Shown piece after piece: positions 32,933 to 42,236 of a DNA stretch of 54,951 nucleotides. Position numbers and translations under genes: made by a program. The notes under the pieces are model-generated. The model worked only from the letters and a program-made list of their open reading frames with translations. It searched no databases and had not been told where the DNA came from. The stretch lies in contig JAQXVY010000039.1 of the NCBI GenBank assembly GCA_029225165.1, positions 1-54,951 of the forward strand, given 5' to 3'. This DNA comes from Oscillospiraceae bacterium (GTDB taxonomy: Bacteria > Bacillota > Clostridia > Oscillospirales > Acutalibacteraceae). How positions within the stretch are numbered: the first letter of the stretch is position 1; every line of letters begins with the position of its first letter.

Positions 32933-34384
32933 ATGTTTGAAAATAACAATAATCCAAACTACGATAATAACAACAGTGTAGGCGGAAATAATTATTCCGA
33001 CCAAAACTACAATAACAACTATTCACAGGGCTACGATTCAAATTCTTATGAAAACTCATCACAAAATACAGGTACCGCAGAGAGAACTGTCAACTCCTAC
33101 GAATGGGGCAACAGCGAAAACGGTGGTTACTACAACCACTATAAGGAGCCTAAACAGAAAAAGGAAAAAAAGCCTGTTTCAAGAACAGGAATAGCCATTG
33201 CTTTAGTGGCTTGTATTCTCTTATCAGGACTTTTGGGAGTAGGAGGCGGTGTGGGAACATACTTCCTGCTTTCAAGGAGCAATGGAGTTCAAGGCGGAAA
33301 TGCACTTAATATATTCAAAAGCGACTCAACAGGAGGCAGTGAAACCTCTGCCGACGGAACAGTTATGTCAACTGAAGAAATTTCTACAAAGGTTGCAGAC
33401 TCCGTAGTGGAAATTGTAACCGAAACCGTATCATATTCATATTTTTACGGACAGGGAATTTCAGAGGGTGCAGGTTCAGGCGTAATCATTGACGCAAATG
33501 GATACATTGTCACAAACAATCATGTTATTGAGGGTGCAAAGTCCATTAAGGTAACCTTAAGAAACGGTAACGAATACACAGCAAAGCTAATCGGAACAGA
33601 CGCCGACAAGGATGTTGCACTTATCAAGATTGAACCAAAGTCAGACGATACCCTTACTGTTGCAACAATAGGTGACAGCGATAAACTGGCAGTGGGTGAC
33701 AAGGCAGTTGCAATCGGCAACCCTTTGGGTCAGCTTGGCGGTACTGTAACAGATGGTATTATTTCAGCCCTTGACAGAAAGCTGACTGTTGGAGAAAATA
33801 CTATGAATCTTCTCCAGACAGACGCAGCAATCAACCCCGGTAATTCCGGCGGAGGACTTTTTGACGGACAGGGCAATCTCATTGGAATTGTAGAGGCAAA
33901 GGCATCCAACAACGGTGTCTCCTCCACAAGCGTAGAGGGTCTTGGCTTTGCCATTCCCATAAATGATGTTCAGGGAATTCTCGGCGACCTAAAGGAATAC
34001 GGTTATGTAAAGGGTAAACCGGCATCAATAGGTGTTACACTTCAAACCTATATGGATATGGTCTATGTGTATGCAGTTGAGGAAAACTCCGCAGCTGACA
34101 AGGCAGGTCTTGAGAAGGGCGACAAGATTATGAAAATTGACGGTGATGAAATCAAGTCAAGCTCTGATGTTAAGACTAAAATAACCGAGTCAAAAGCAGG
34201 GGATAAGCTGAAATTTGAGATTGAACGAAACGGCGAAAAGAAAATTGTTGAGGTGACAATTGAGGAAGAAAAGAATACAAAAACTCAAGAGGCAACCTCA
34301 TACGAAAACAACCTCGACGACTTCGACGACTTCGACGACTTCTATGACGACGGCGATTCCATTTGGGATAATTTCGGTTATTAA
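32933..34384 (+). CDS. HtrA/DegP-type membrane serine protease
   Basis: A 483-residue membrane-anchored protease of the HtrA family, which degrades misfolded envelope proteins. The ATG at 32933 is chosen because AAGGAGG lies eight bases upstream; longer frames start within noncoding sequence. Residues 1-80 are Asn/Tyr-rich and cytoplasmic, followed by a membrane helix (about 83-110). The catalytic triad is visible: His in TNNHVIEG, Asp in DADKDVALIKI, and Ser in NPGNSGGGL. One PDZ domain (about 350-445) binds substrate C-termini. The tail ends in an Asp/Phe-rich stretch (DDFDDFDDFYDD). A terminator and hairpin element copy 4 follow. Confidence 0.93.
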   Translation: MFENNNNPNYDNNNSVGGNNYSDQNYNNNYSQGYDSNSYENSSQNTGTAERTVNSYEWGNSENGGYYNHYKEPKQKKEKKPVSRTGIAIALVACILLSGLLGVGGGVGTYFLLSRSNGVQGGNALNIFKSDSTGGSETSADGTVMSTEEISTKVADSVVEIVTETVSYSYFYGQGISEGAGSGVIIDANGYIVTNNHVIEGAKSIKVTLRNGNEYTAKLIGTDADKDVALIKIEPKSDDTLTVATIGDSDKLAVGDKAVAIGNPLGQLGGTVTDGIISALDRKLTVGENTMNLLQTDAAINPGNSGGGLFDGQGNLIGIVEAKASNNGVSSTSVEGLGFAIPINDVQGILGDLKEYGYVKGKPASIGVTLQTYMDMVYVYAVEENSAADKAGLEKGDKIMKIDGDEIKSSSDVKTKITESKAGDKLKFEIERNGEKKIVEVTIEEEKNTKTQEATSYENNLDDFDDFDDFYDDGDSIWDNFGY

Positions 34385-34426
34385 TAACTTAATATATAGA
34401 AACCAATGATTCAATAAGTGTTTCCA

Positions 34427-34464
34427 AAGAGGAGCAGTCATCAACCCGATGGCTGTTCTTTTTA
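34427..34464 (+). terminator. Terminator after htrA
   Basis: Arms GAGCAGTCATC and GATGGCTGTTC, with G-T pairs, are followed by TTTTTATT. Copy 4 of the hairpin element begins directly after this U-tract. Confidence 0.7.
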
Positions 34465-34468
34465 TTAG

Positions 34469-34638
34469 GGAAACACTGATTAAATCGTTTGTGCATATTG
34501 CGTAGTCAGATTTTTCGTTAGGTTGCACAAATAAACCGCAGTAATGCTGACGCATTACGAGGATTTGGGGGCTTGCTGACGGAAAATATGCAAGCAAGAT
34601 GTGCAAACAGCTTTCAGCGTGATTTATTCAGTGTTTCC
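34469..34638 (+). mobile_element. GGAAAC hairpin element, copy 4 (plus orientation, 170 bp)
   Basis: Terminal repeats GGAAACACTGATTAAATC and GATTTATTCAGTGTTTCC are flanked by a perfect TTAG duplication (34465-34468 and 34639-34642). The inner stem GTAATGC/GCATTAC is fully paired and differs from copy 1 by a G-C to A-T exchange. It is about 11 bases longer than copy 1, with extra sequence near its right end. Confidence 0.9.
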
Positions 34639-34794
34639 TTAGGTATTAGTATTATACCTTATTGTTTTATGCTCGTTATTAGCATATAATCTATGGAGAA
34701 AATAGTCAAAGTTAAACAAGCCCTAAATAAAAAATTATTTTATAATGCAAAATAATGGTATTTAGACTCGTATTATAAGTGAAGGGAGGGACGT

Positions 34795-35280
34795 ATGGAA
34801 ATTAAAAACGGTACTGTAAAAGATTATGAAAATGCAGTTGATACATACTCGGATATGGTTTACAGAATTGCTTGTCACAATCTAAAGTCAAAGGCTGACT
34901 GTGACGATGTTGTGCAGGAGGTGTTCATAAAACTGCTTCAATCCGAGATTAACTATGACAATGCAGAAAGGCTAAAGGCGTGGCTTATTAAAGTAACCAT
35001 AAATAAATGTCGTGACAATAATAAAAGCTTTTGGAACAGAAAGAGAGTTGCCCTTGATGAGGTTACAGAGGCAGTCTGCAACGAAACAGAGCTTTCCATA
35101 AAGGACGAAATAAATCTTCTCCCCCAAAAGGACAGGAATATAGTCTATCTATATTATTTTGAGGAGTATTCCATTAAGGAGATTGCAGATATTCTCAATA
35201 TGAAAACAGCAACAGTCGGCTCACGATTAAGCCGTGCAAGAGGAAAACTGAAAATTTTGTTAGAACAGGAGGAAAACTAA
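34795..35280 (+). CDS. ECF-type RNA polymerase sigma factor
   Basis: A 161-residue group 4 sigma factor with region 2 (SDMVYRIACHNLKSKADCDD and VQEVFIKLLQ) and region 4 (INLLPQKDRNIVYLYYFEEY with IKEIADILNMKTATVGSRLSR). The start follows GAAGGGAGGG. It is followed after one base by a membrane protein gene with a single helix, the usual arrangement of a sigma factor and its anti-sigma. Such factors usually drive their own promoter, but no copy of an obvious ECF -35 motif was recognised upstream. Confidence 0.92.
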   Translation: MEIKNGTVKDYENAVDTYSDMVYRIACHNLKSKADCDDVVQEVFIKLLQSEINYDNAERLKAWLIKVTINKCRDNNKSFWNRKRVALDEVTEAVCNETELSIKDEINLLPQKDRNIVYLYYFEEYSIKEIADILNMKTATVGSRLSRARGKLKILLEQEEN

Positions 35281-35281
35281 A

Positions 35282-36370
35282 ATGAAAAAAGATGATTATA
35301 AATCTATGGTAAGCAAAATCAGGCTTAGCGATGAAGAAAAGAATAACCTGAAAGGTCTAGCACATAAGGAATATGTATCGGAGAAAATTGTGAAATTCAG
35401 CAATGTGAAAAAAGCAATAATTCCAACAGTTGCCGCTGTGCTGGTGTTTGCTTTGGTTGGATTGTTTTTTGCTGACGGCAAAGGGAAAAGTGATGCCCAA
35501 AAAGACAATGGACTGATTATAACTGCAAGTGCCGCCGAGGTTAGCACAAAAAAAGAGCCTGTTAAGCTGACAAAAGACAATCAGATTATTTCATACGACA
35601 ACTATGTTTCCATAACAGAAAATGCGATTCAAAAGGGCAAAAACAAGACAAAAAATTATCATATGGGAATGAATGTAACTCTTGACTGTAAAGGCAAGGG
35701 TATAGAATATGTCACCTATAAATCAAAGGACTTTGGCTTTATGTTGAACGACACCGAAAATATAAATGTGAACAGACCGGTAATAGATGTCAACGGCAAC
35801 AGTATCCCCGACATATTCGGATATGCAGGACTGACATCATTTTCGTACACACCCATATACTGCGATTTTTTCACAGTTCATTACAATAACAAGGAAAGCC
35901 GTCAGGTAAGTATAAATCTGTGGAAATTAATGGATATTGATAACAAAAAGGATATTGAAGTCCTTAACAAGTATCATTCTATGTTCTACGAAAGTGACGA
36001 AAATGCAGATAAGAACGATCACCTGAAAAAATTTATGCGTCTTAACGGAGATTATGCTGTGGATAATGGACTGATAGATAAAAACTCAAAGTACTATTCG
36101 GACAGCGACACAAAAAACCTTGAAAACACCTTTAACAGATTTGCAAATATCATCAAAAAAGCAGTGTCAGGCAGTGCTATTGAAGTAACAGTAAAATTCA
36201 AAGACGGCACATTCCAAAATTTTAAAATAAAGTTTTCCTACAACAATAAGGAAAAGGTGAAAAACGGCACATCAATAGGCTACGGCATTGACGACTACAC
36301 AAATTGCTATTTCATAAAAACAAGCACCTATCAAAAATATTGCGTAGAAACAAAGCTGGTTCCCGCATAA
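35282..36370 (+). CDS. Single-pass membrane protein, probable anti-sigma factor
   Basis: A 362-residue protein: a cytoplasmic N-terminal segment (1-42: SKIRLSDEEKNNLKGLAHKEY), one membrane helix (about 44-62), and a large extracytoplasmic domain of about 290 residues with no recognised family. Its position one base after the sigma gene and its single-pass topology with a short cytoplasmic helix-rich part suit an anti-sigma factor that releases the sigma on an outside signal. No zinc-binding HxxxCxxC motif is seen, so it is not a classical ZAS protein; it resembles DUF4179-type partners. Confidence 0.7.
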   Translation: MKKDDYKSMVSKIRLSDEEKNNLKGLAHKEYVSEKIVKFSNVKKAIIPTVAAVLVFALVGLFFADGKGKSDAQKDNGLIITASAAEVSTKKEPVKLTKDNQIISYDNYVSITENAIQKGKNKTKNYHMGMNVTLDCKGKGIEYVTYKSKDFGFMLNDTENINVNRPVIDVNGNSIPDIFGYAGLTSFSYTPIYCDFFTVHYNNKESRQVSINLWKLMDIDNKKDIEVLNKYHSMFYESDENADKNDHLKKFMRLNGDYAVDNGLIDKNSKYYSDSDTKNLENTFNRFANIIKKAVSGSAIEVTVKFKDGTFQNFKIKFSYNNKEKVKNGTSIGYGIDDYTNCYFIKTSTYQKYCVETKLVPA

Positions 36371-36408
36371 GCCTAATATTTTTTATTATTGTAAGGTTAA
36401 TTATGAGA

Positions 36409-36445
36409 AAAAAGGCTCAAGTTCGTTTGAACTTGAGCCTTTTTA
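36409..36445. terminator. Bidirectional terminator
   Basis: Perfect fourteen-base arms AAAGGCTCAAGTTC and GAACTTGAGCCTTT with a four-base loop sit between convergent genes. Confidence 0.92.
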
Positions 36446-36455
36446 TCAGGAAGAA

Positions 36456-36959
36456 CTATTGTTTAAAATTTTCGTCAGTAAATGCTAAACCAATGTATTT
36501 ATCACTTGGCAGAGTTGATAATAAGAAATTTTCTGTTTCCTCTGAGCAGGGAAAGCTAAAGTAATGTTTCAAGGAAAAAAACTTCATTAAATGTTTGTAT
36601 TGAATTTCATCTTTATCTAAATCAATGGAGCATATTATTCCTGTAACAGGAGTTTTACGAAAGGTTATCTTATAAGATGCAACAAATTTCATTTCATCCC
36701 AGTTGTAAAACCTTTTCTTAAAAATAGTCCTATAAAGCAAACCGTTTTCATTTAAAATAATTTTGCTGCTGAACATAATCATATCAACTATAAGCCATAT
36801 TACAGTAGTTATACAGCACGATATGGACAGAATAAGAGTGGGGAAATCAAATTCTTCAAAAATAAATCCGCATGATAAAGCCACCGAACCGTATAACAAT
36901 AGCACAGTTAATATAGAGGAAAGAATCTTTTCTGATATTTTAAAATTAGATATTTTCAT
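36456..36959 (-). CDS. Membrane protein with PH-like domain
   Basis: A 167-residue protein with two N-terminal membrane helices (about residues 13-32 and 39-63). A soluble part follows (KIILNENGLLYRTIFKKRFYNWDEMKFVAS), which has the pattern of bacterial PH-like domains in membrane proteins. Its start overlaps the upstream intergenic region by 22 bases from the next gene on the same strand, with which it is probably cotranscribed. Function unknown. Confidence 0.6.
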   Translation of the reverse strand: MKISNFKISEKILSSILTVLLLYGSVALSCGFIFEEFDFPTLILSISCCITTVIWLIVDMIMFSSKIILNENGLLYRTIFKKRFYNWDEMKFVASYKITFRKTPVTGIICSIDLDKDEIQYKHLMKFFSLKHYFSFPCSEETENFLLSTLPSDKYIGLAFTDENFKQ

Positions 36960-36981
36960 TTTATCACCTATTGCAAGTTCA

Positions 36982-37506
36982 TTAATTCTGTTCTGGCACT
37001 ACCTCATAAACAAAAACATAATCTTTGTTGTTATATGTAAAGTATTCTGTGTCGTAATTTTTCTTAGCCAAAGGGCTTTTCTCGTACTTTTCTTCCTTCA
37101 AAATTTCAAATTTCAGCAATTCCTTATCTAAGGTCATCTCATCCTCAAGGGAAGAGGGAATGTTATTTGAAGAGTTATTGAGAGTTTTTTCGCTGTAAAG
37201 ACAGGTATCACCGAGGGAAAAATATTTTCCGTCCTTTAGTGCCATTTTAATAAGGACAAGTGCATTTTCGTCTCCGACAGCAAACCATACAGCAAACTTA
37301 TTGTTGATGTCAACAGTAGTAATTTCTTCTTCAATATTAACAGGAATATCACAATGTTTGTAAGCCTCATATGCTGTGTCGTAATACCTGTCCGACACCA
37401 CATTATAACCAATTTGTAAATAGTTCGGCTGAAGTGCAACCCCGATTATTGCAATTATAAGAACTATAAAAGCAATTATAGGAACAATCTTCTTTTTCTC
37501 TTTCAT
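36982..37506 (-). CDS. Membrane-anchored protein of unknown function
   Basis: A 174-residue protein with one N-terminal membrane helix (about residues 7-25). The extracytoplasmic domain contains RYYDTAYEAYKHCDIPVNIE, WFAVGDENALVLIKMALKDG and KDYVFVYEVVPE. No family was recognised. The start follows a GGAGATACCG-type ribosome binding site. It lies upstream of the PH-like gene on the same strand, and both lie apart from the hydrogenase operon by a terminator. Confidence 0.6.
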   Translation of the reverse strand: MKEKKKIVPIIAFIVLIIAIIGVALQPNYLQIGYNVVSDRYYDTAYEAYKHCDIPVNIEEEITTVDINNKFAVWFAVGDENALVLIKMALKDGKYFSLGDTCLYSEKTLNNSSNNIPSSLEDEMTLDKELLKFEILKEEKYEKSPLAKKNYDTEYFTYNNKDYVFVYEVVPEQN

Positions 37507-37613
37507 AACGGTATCTCCAAAAAAATTGTGTTATATATCAATCCATAAAGCCTTTGTCAATGGAATCAACATATGGTGGTTATTATTTTGTACCAAAATC
37601 CAGCCTGACATTT

Positions 37614-37647
37614 ACAAAGCCCGTATGGAAAAATACGGGCTTTGTAT
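37614..37647. terminator. Terminator downstream of hydABC
   Basis: Perfect thirteen-base arms ACAAAGCCCGTAT and ATACGGGCTTTGT with a six-base loop. It lies about 60 bases beyond the hydA stop on the minus strand. Confidence 0.85.
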
Positions 37648-37708
37648 AAGGATAAATTAACTTTGCATTAGTCCTCGAGTTATATAGTGTTTCAAGACTT
37701 TTATAGAA

Positions 37709-39445
37709 TCAGTTTTTTCCTCTGTTTACATACTTTGTATGTAAAAGCTTATGTGCTCTGGGCTTGCCGGGAGCGTCAAAAAATTCATCGTAAATTGTCT
37801 TGATAATCGGGCTTTCGTCACTGCATCTGTACTTACACTGCTTATCGTAATCGTAGAGAGCCTTTGAACGGATAGCCTTTAAATCAACATAGTTTCTTAC
37901 GCTGTCACTTTGAACAGGTTGACCGCCACCGTTGATACAGCCACCGGGACAAGCCATAATCTCAACCATCTGATAGTCAGCCTCGCCCTTCTTAATCTTC
38001 TCAATAAGCTTCTTTGCGTTTGCAAGTCCTGAAGTAACAGCAACCTTTACCTCAATGCCTGCAACGCTGTATTTAGCCTCTCTGACTTCCTCAGGACCTC
38101 TTACCTCGGTAAACTCAATCTTCTTGAATGAGCCGTCAAGCATTCTTGCCGCAGTACGCAGAGCAGCCTCAAGCACACCGCCTGTTGCACCGAAGATTGC
38201 ACCGCCACCTGTTGCCTTGTTGAAAGGTGCGTCGTAATCCTCGTCATCCATATCCTCAAACTTGATACCTGCACCCTTAATCATCTTTGCAAGCTCTCTT
38301 GTAGTGAGGGCTACATCAACATCGTCATAGTCGAATGTGCGTAGCTCAGGGCGAGTAGCCTCGAACTTTTTAGCAGTACAAGGGATAACACTTACAACAA
38401 ACATCTTTTCGGGGTCCATATTATATTTCTGAGCATAGTAGCTCTTAAGAACTGCACCGAACATACCCTGAGGGGATTTGCATGTTGAAAGGTGAGGAAT
38501 CATCTCGGGATAGTAATGCTCAACAAACTTTACCCAACCCGGACAGCAGGATGTGAACATAGGGAGAGTTTCCTTGCGTGTGATTCTCTCTACAAGCTCG
38601 TTTGCCTCCTCAAGAATTGTAAGGTCGGCGGTGAAGTCCATATTAAATACCTTGTCAACACCCAGCCTGCGTATTGCAGAAACCATTTTGCCCTCAACAT
38701 TTGTGCCGATTGGCATACCAAAGCTTTCGCCCAATGTAGCCTTGATTGACGGAGCGGTGTAGAAAATAACCTGCTTGTCAGGGTCGGAAATAGCGTTCCA
38801 TACCTCGTCAATTTGGCTCTTTTCGTTAAGCGCACCAACAGGACAGCTTACAATACACTGTCCGCAGCCAACGCAAGGGGAGTCGCCCAGTCCCTTTTCA
38901 AAAGCACAGCCAACATGCACCTTAAAGCCACGCTTGATAGGTCCGATAACCGAAACACTCTGTACATTCTTGCAGGCAGCAACGCAGCGCATACACTGAA
39001 TACACTTGTTGTTGTCACGCACAATGTATGGTGACTCGTCGTCTATGTCATAAATAGGCTCTTCAGCCTTGAATCTGTCTTCGTCAACGCCGTAGTCAAA
39101 AGCAAGCTTCTGAAGCTCACAGTTGTTGCCTCTTACGCAGGAAAGGCACTTTTTATGGTGTGTAGAGAGGATAAGCTCAATAGTTGTTTTTCTTGAGGCT
39201 CTTACCTTTGGAGTATTTGTGAATACCTCCATTCCCTCCTCAACAGGATAAACGCACGAAGCGATAAGACCTTTTCTGCCCTTTACCTCAACAACACAGA
39301 CACGACAAGCGCCTATGCAGTTGATGTCCTTAAGGTAGCAAAGTGACGGAATTTCAATTTTTGCAACCTTTGCCGCCTGTAAAATAGTGTAGTTGCTCGG
39401 CACCTCAACAGGGATACCGTTTATTTTAAGATGTACCATATCCAT
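37709..39445 (-). CDS. hydA: [FeFe] hydrogenase catalytic subunit HydA
   Basis: The 578-residue H2-forming subunit of a trimeric electron-bifurcating hydrogenase. From N to C: a [2Fe-2S] domain (CYLKDINCIGACRVC), a His-Cys cluster segment (HHKKCLSCVRGNNC), two [4Fe-4S] motifs (CIQCMRCVAAC and CVGCGQCIVSC), and the H-cluster signatures TSCCPGW, IPCTAKKFEA and ACPGGCINGGGQP. It couples H2 production to reoxidation of NADH and reduced ferredoxin in the cytoplasm. The start follows AGGAGGG. It is the last gene of hydCBA, 12 bases after hydB. Maturases HydEFG are not in the window. Confidence 0.96.
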   Translation of the reverse strand: MDMVHLKINGIPVEVPSNYTILQAAKVAKIEIPSLCYLKDINCIGACRVCVVEVKGRKGLIASCVYPVEEGMEVFTNTPKVRASRKTTIELILSTHHKKCLSCVRGNNCELQKLAFDYGVDEDRFKAEEPIYDIDDESPYIVRDNNKCIQCMRCVAACKNVQSVSVIGPIKRGFKVHVGCAFEKGLGDSPCVGCGQCIVSCPVGALNEKSQIDEVWNAISDPDKQVIFYTAPSIKATLGESFGMPIGTNVEGKMVSAIRRLGVDKVFNMDFTADLTILEEANELVERITRKETLPMFTSCCPGWVKFVEHYYPEMIPHLSTCKSPQGMFGAVLKSYYAQKYNMDPEKMFVVSVIPCTAKKFEATRPELRTFDYDDVDVALTTRELAKMIKGAGIKFEDMDDEDYDAPFNKATGGGAIFGATGGVLEAALRTAARMLDGSFKKIEFTEVRGPEEVREAKYSVAGIEVKVAVTSGLANAKKLIEKIKKGEADYQMVEIMACPGGCINGGGQPVQSDSVRNYVDLKAIRSKALYDYDKQCKYRCSDESPIIKTIYDEFFDAPGKPRAHKLLHTKYVNRGKN

Positions 39446-39457
39446 AATTATCCCTCC

Positions 39458-41350
39458 TTAATGTGTGTAGATTGCGTCGAACTTGCAGTTCTTCATACAA
39501 AGTCCGCACTTGATACACTTATCCTGATCAATAGTGTGAGGTTGCTTAACAGTACCGGAAATTGCACCCACAGGGCAGTTCCTTGCACAGAGTGTACAAC
39601 CCTTACATTTTGCAGGGATAATTTCGTACTTCATAAGTGCCTTACATACTCCTGCAGGACAGGTCTTGTCCTTGATGTGGGCGATGTATTCATCCTTAAA
39701 GTAGTTCATTGTTGACAGAACCGGGTTAGGAGCAGTCTGGCCCAGTGCGCAGAGTGAAGAAGTCTGCATATGACGGGCAAGCTCGTCAATTTTTTCCAAA
39801 TCCTTCATTTCGCCGTTGCCCGATGTGATTTTATCCAGGAATTGCAGAAGTCTGCGTGTACCAACACGGCATGGTGTACATTTACCACAGCTTTCGTCAA
39901 CGGTAAATTCAAGGTAGAACTTGGCGATGTCAACCATACAGGTGTCCTCGTCAAGGATAATCATACCGCCTGAACCCATCATTGAGCCAAGTGCAAGCAG
40001 GCTGTCGTAATCAATAGGAGTATCAATATGCAGTGCAGGAATACAACCGCCTGAAGGTCCGCCTGTCTGAGCTGCCTTGAACTTTTTGCCGTTGGGGATT
40101 CCGCCGCCGATTTCTTCAACAATTTCACGCAGAGTTGTACCCATAGGAATTTCAACAAGACCTACATTTGTAATCTTGCCGCCCAGTGCAAATACCTTTG
40201 TGCCGGGGCTTGTAGGAGTACCCATTGATGCAAACCACTTGCTGCCGTTTAAGATAATCTGAGCAATGTTGGCGTATGTTTCAACATTATTAAGTACAGT
40301 AGGCTTGCCGAAAAGTCCCTTGATTGCAGGGAACGGAGGACGAGGACGAGGTTCGCCTCGGTTGCCCTCAATTGAAGTCATAAGAGCAGTTTCTTCACCG
40401 CAAACGAATGCGCCTGCACCAAGTCTGATTTCCATATCAAAATCAAAGCCAGAGCCAAAAATGTTCTTGCCCAGGAATCCGTACTTCTTAGCCTGGTCAA
40501 TAGCCTTTTGCAGTCTTTCAACAGCAATAGGATATTCAGCTCGGATATATACAAAGCCGTGATGAGCGCCGATTGCATAACCTGCGATAATCATAGCCTC
40601 AATAATACACTGTGGGTCGCCCTCCAGAATTGAACGGTCCATAAATGCACCGGGGTCGCCTTCGTCGGCGTTACAGCATACATACTTTACATCGTTTTCA
40701 CTTGCTTTTGCAAAGGACCATTTTTTGCCGGTGGGGAAGCCACCGCCTCCTCTGCCTCGCAGTCCGGAAGCTGTAATTTCATTGATAACATCGTCGGGAG
40801 TCATCTTTGTAAGCACCTTTGCAAGTGCCTGATAACCGTCAACAGCTATGTATTCATCAATATTTTCAGGGTCAATTACACCGCAGTTACGAAGTGCAAC
40901 TCTAAGCTGTTTTTTGTAGAAGGCTGTTTCGGAAAGTGAAATAATTGAGCCGTCCTTGTGTACAGTTTCCTGATACAAAAGCTCCTTAACAACCTTGCCC
41001 TCCTTTAGGTGTTCCTTAACGATTCTTTCTACACCCTCGGGAGTAGCCTGAGAATAGAAAGCACCTTCGGGATAGACAATCATAATCGGACCCAGCGAAC
41101 AAAGACCGAAGCATCCTGTTCTTACAACAAGGATTTCCTTTTCAATTCCGTTTGCCTTTAATGCTTTTTCAAGAGCGTCGATTACCTTTTTACTGCCTGA
41201 AGAAGTACAGCCTGTACCTCCGCACACAAGCACCTGCTTGCGGTAGCCTGTCTTTTTAGCAAGTTTTTCACCCTCTGCTGCAACAAGCTTTCTCACCTGA
41301 ACAACCTGTTCGTGTTCTTTTTTAATCTTGTTGAGTTCTTCAAGTTTCAC
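39458..41350 (-). CDS. hydB: Bifurcating hydrogenase NADH/FMN subunit HydB (NuoF-like)
   Basis: A 630-residue protein. A thioredoxin-like [2Fe-2S] domain comes first (CGGTGCTSSG and RTGCFGLC). The NuoF core follows, with the NADH/FMN-binding GRGGGGFPTGKKW and GAGAFVCGEETAL and the [4Fe-4S] site ESCGKCTPCRVG. A C-terminal two-cluster ferredoxin domain closes it (CKGCTLCARNCP and CIKCGLCMKNC). This is the site where NADH meets ferredoxin in bifurcation. The start is GTG 41350, three bases after hydC, so the operon is tightly packed. Confidence 0.95.
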   Translation of the reverse strand: MKLEELNKIKKEHEQVVQVRKLVAAEGEKLAKKTGYRKQVLVCGGTGCTSSGSKKVIDALEKALKANGIEKEILVVRTGCFGLCSLGPIMIVYPEGAFYSQATPEGVERIVKEHLKEGKVVKELLYQETVHKDGSIISLSETAFYKKQLRVALRNCGVIDPENIDEYIAVDGYQALAKVLTKMTPDDVINEITASGLRGRGGGGFPTGKKWSFAKASENDVKYVCCNADEGDPGAFMDRSILEGDPQCIIEAMIIAGYAIGAHHGFVYIRAEYPIAVERLQKAIDQAKKYGFLGKNIFGSGFDFDMEIRLGAGAFVCGEETALMTSIEGNRGEPRPRPPFPAIKGLFGKPTVLNNVETYANIAQIILNGSKWFASMGTPTSPGTKVFALGGKITNVGLVEIPMGTTLREIVEEIGGGIPNGKKFKAAQTGGPSGGCIPALHIDTPIDYDSLLALGSMMGSGGMIILDEDTCMVDIAKFYLEFTVDESCGKCTPCRVGTRRLLQFLDKITSGNGEMKDLEKIDELARHMQTSSLCALGQTAPNPVLSTMNYFKDEYIAHIKDKTCPAGVCKALMKYEIIPAKCKGCTLCARNCPVGAISGTVKQPHTIDQDKCIKCGLCMKNCKFDAIYTH

Positions 41351-41353
41351 GGC

Positions 41354-41860
41354 TTATTTGCCCCCTTTCTTAATGTACTTGTCAAGAATTTTGTCAACCT
41401 GGTCAACGGTCATTTTTCCGTAAACCTCATCGTCAACCATCATAACGGGAGCAAGTCCGCAGGCACCTACGCAACGGCAGGAATCAATGGAGAACAGCCC
41501 GTCAGGAGTACATTCACCACTTTTTATGCCCAGCTTTTCTTCAATGGCGGCAAGAATTTTGTCTGCACCCTTAACATAGCACGCTGTACCAAGGCACACG
41601 CTGATTCTGTGCTCACCCTTCGGGGTAAGACTGAACTGGGAATAGAAAGTTGCAACGCCGTAAACCTCGCTCAATGAGATTTCAAGACCGTCTGCAACCA
41701 TCTGCTGCACCTCAATGGGGAGATAACCGTAAATGCCCTGTGCCTCCTGCAAAACGGGAAGCAACGCACCCGGCATATCCTTGTGCTTTGCGATTACTTC
41801 TTTCAGCTTCCTTTCTTGGGCGATTGTACCCTTGAAGGCGTTAAGAGAAGATTCTGTCAT
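41354..41860 (-). CDS. hydC: Bifurcating hydrogenase subunit HydC (NuoE-like)
   Basis: A 168-residue thioredoxin-fold [2Fe-2S] protein with the four-Cys set in CLGTACYVKGA and CRCVGACGLAP, as in NuoE and HndA. It passes electrons between HydB and the rest of the complex. ATG 41860 is chosen because GGAGGT lies eight bases upstream; the longer frame starts inside that ribosome binding site. First gene of the hydCBA operon, with a good promoter upstream. Confidence 0.94.
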   Translation of the reverse strand: MTESSLNAFKGTIAQERKLKEVIAKHKDMPGALLPVLQEAQGIYGYLPIEVQQMVADGLEISLSEVYGVATFYSQFSLTPKGEHRISVCLGTACYVKGADKILAAIEEKLGIKSGECTPDGLFSIDSCRCVGACGLAPVMMVDDEVYGKMTVDQVDKILDKYIKKGGK

Positions 41861-41915
41861 TAATATAACCTCCAATACTGATTTTTAATTTCTGGAAAAT
41901 TACAGTACACAGCAT

Positions 41916-41944
41916 ATTATACAATATTCTTCCTAATATTACAA
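41916..41944 (-). promoter_or_regulatory. Promoter of hydCBA
   Basis: On the minus strand TTGTAA (41939-41944) is followed after 17 bases by TATAAT (41916-41921), 55 bases before the hydC start. No Rex-type palindrome is seen around it, in contrast to adhE. Confidence 0.65.
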
Positions 41945-42212
41945 GTATTTTTATTATGAATTAGAACATTGATTTTTCAAAATTCAATGATATTCGTATT
42001 TATTGAAAGTGTATAAATAGTGTTATTCTGATTTGTGAAATATGCTGAATGATATAGCCATTTCCCACTGAAAAATTCGATTTTTCTTGCCTTTATTTAT
42101 TTGATAAACCGTAATCCATCTCTTTCTTTGTCTCAATAAATTTATGCCCAATACAAATACAAACCCACCCGGCAATACAAGTCCTGTTCCATTTTGAAGG
42201 TAGAAAATAAAA
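41945..42212. other. Gene-free interval upstream of hydCBA
   Basis: AT-rich sequence without a convincing ORF, RNA or repeat. The right end leads into the split terminator at 42213. Confidence 0.4.
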
Positions 42213-42236
42213 ACAAGGCATCCAAAAGGATACCTT
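42213..42236 (+). terminator. Terminator hairpin cut from its U-tract by element copy 5
   Basis: CAAGGCATCC and GGATACCTTG (one mismatch) form a hairpin with an AAAA loop, but the next base is the start of hairpin element copy 5. The U-tract TTGTTTTTT now lies at 42398-42406, beyond the element. Removing the element and one CTTG copy restores a normal intrinsic terminator. Confidence 0.75.

Noticed and set aside
34405..34425. A further element end, GATTCAATAAGTGTTTCC, just after htrA
   Set aside because: It matches the right end of the hairpin element at 15 of 18 positions but has no partner end or duplication; it may be a relic, but cannot be called a copy.
39458..41350. NADH dehydrogenase complex I genes
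   Set aside because: The NuoF- and NuoE-like subunits are next to HydA with an H-cluster, and no other Nuo genes are present; the order and domain extensions fit a bifurcating hydrogenase.
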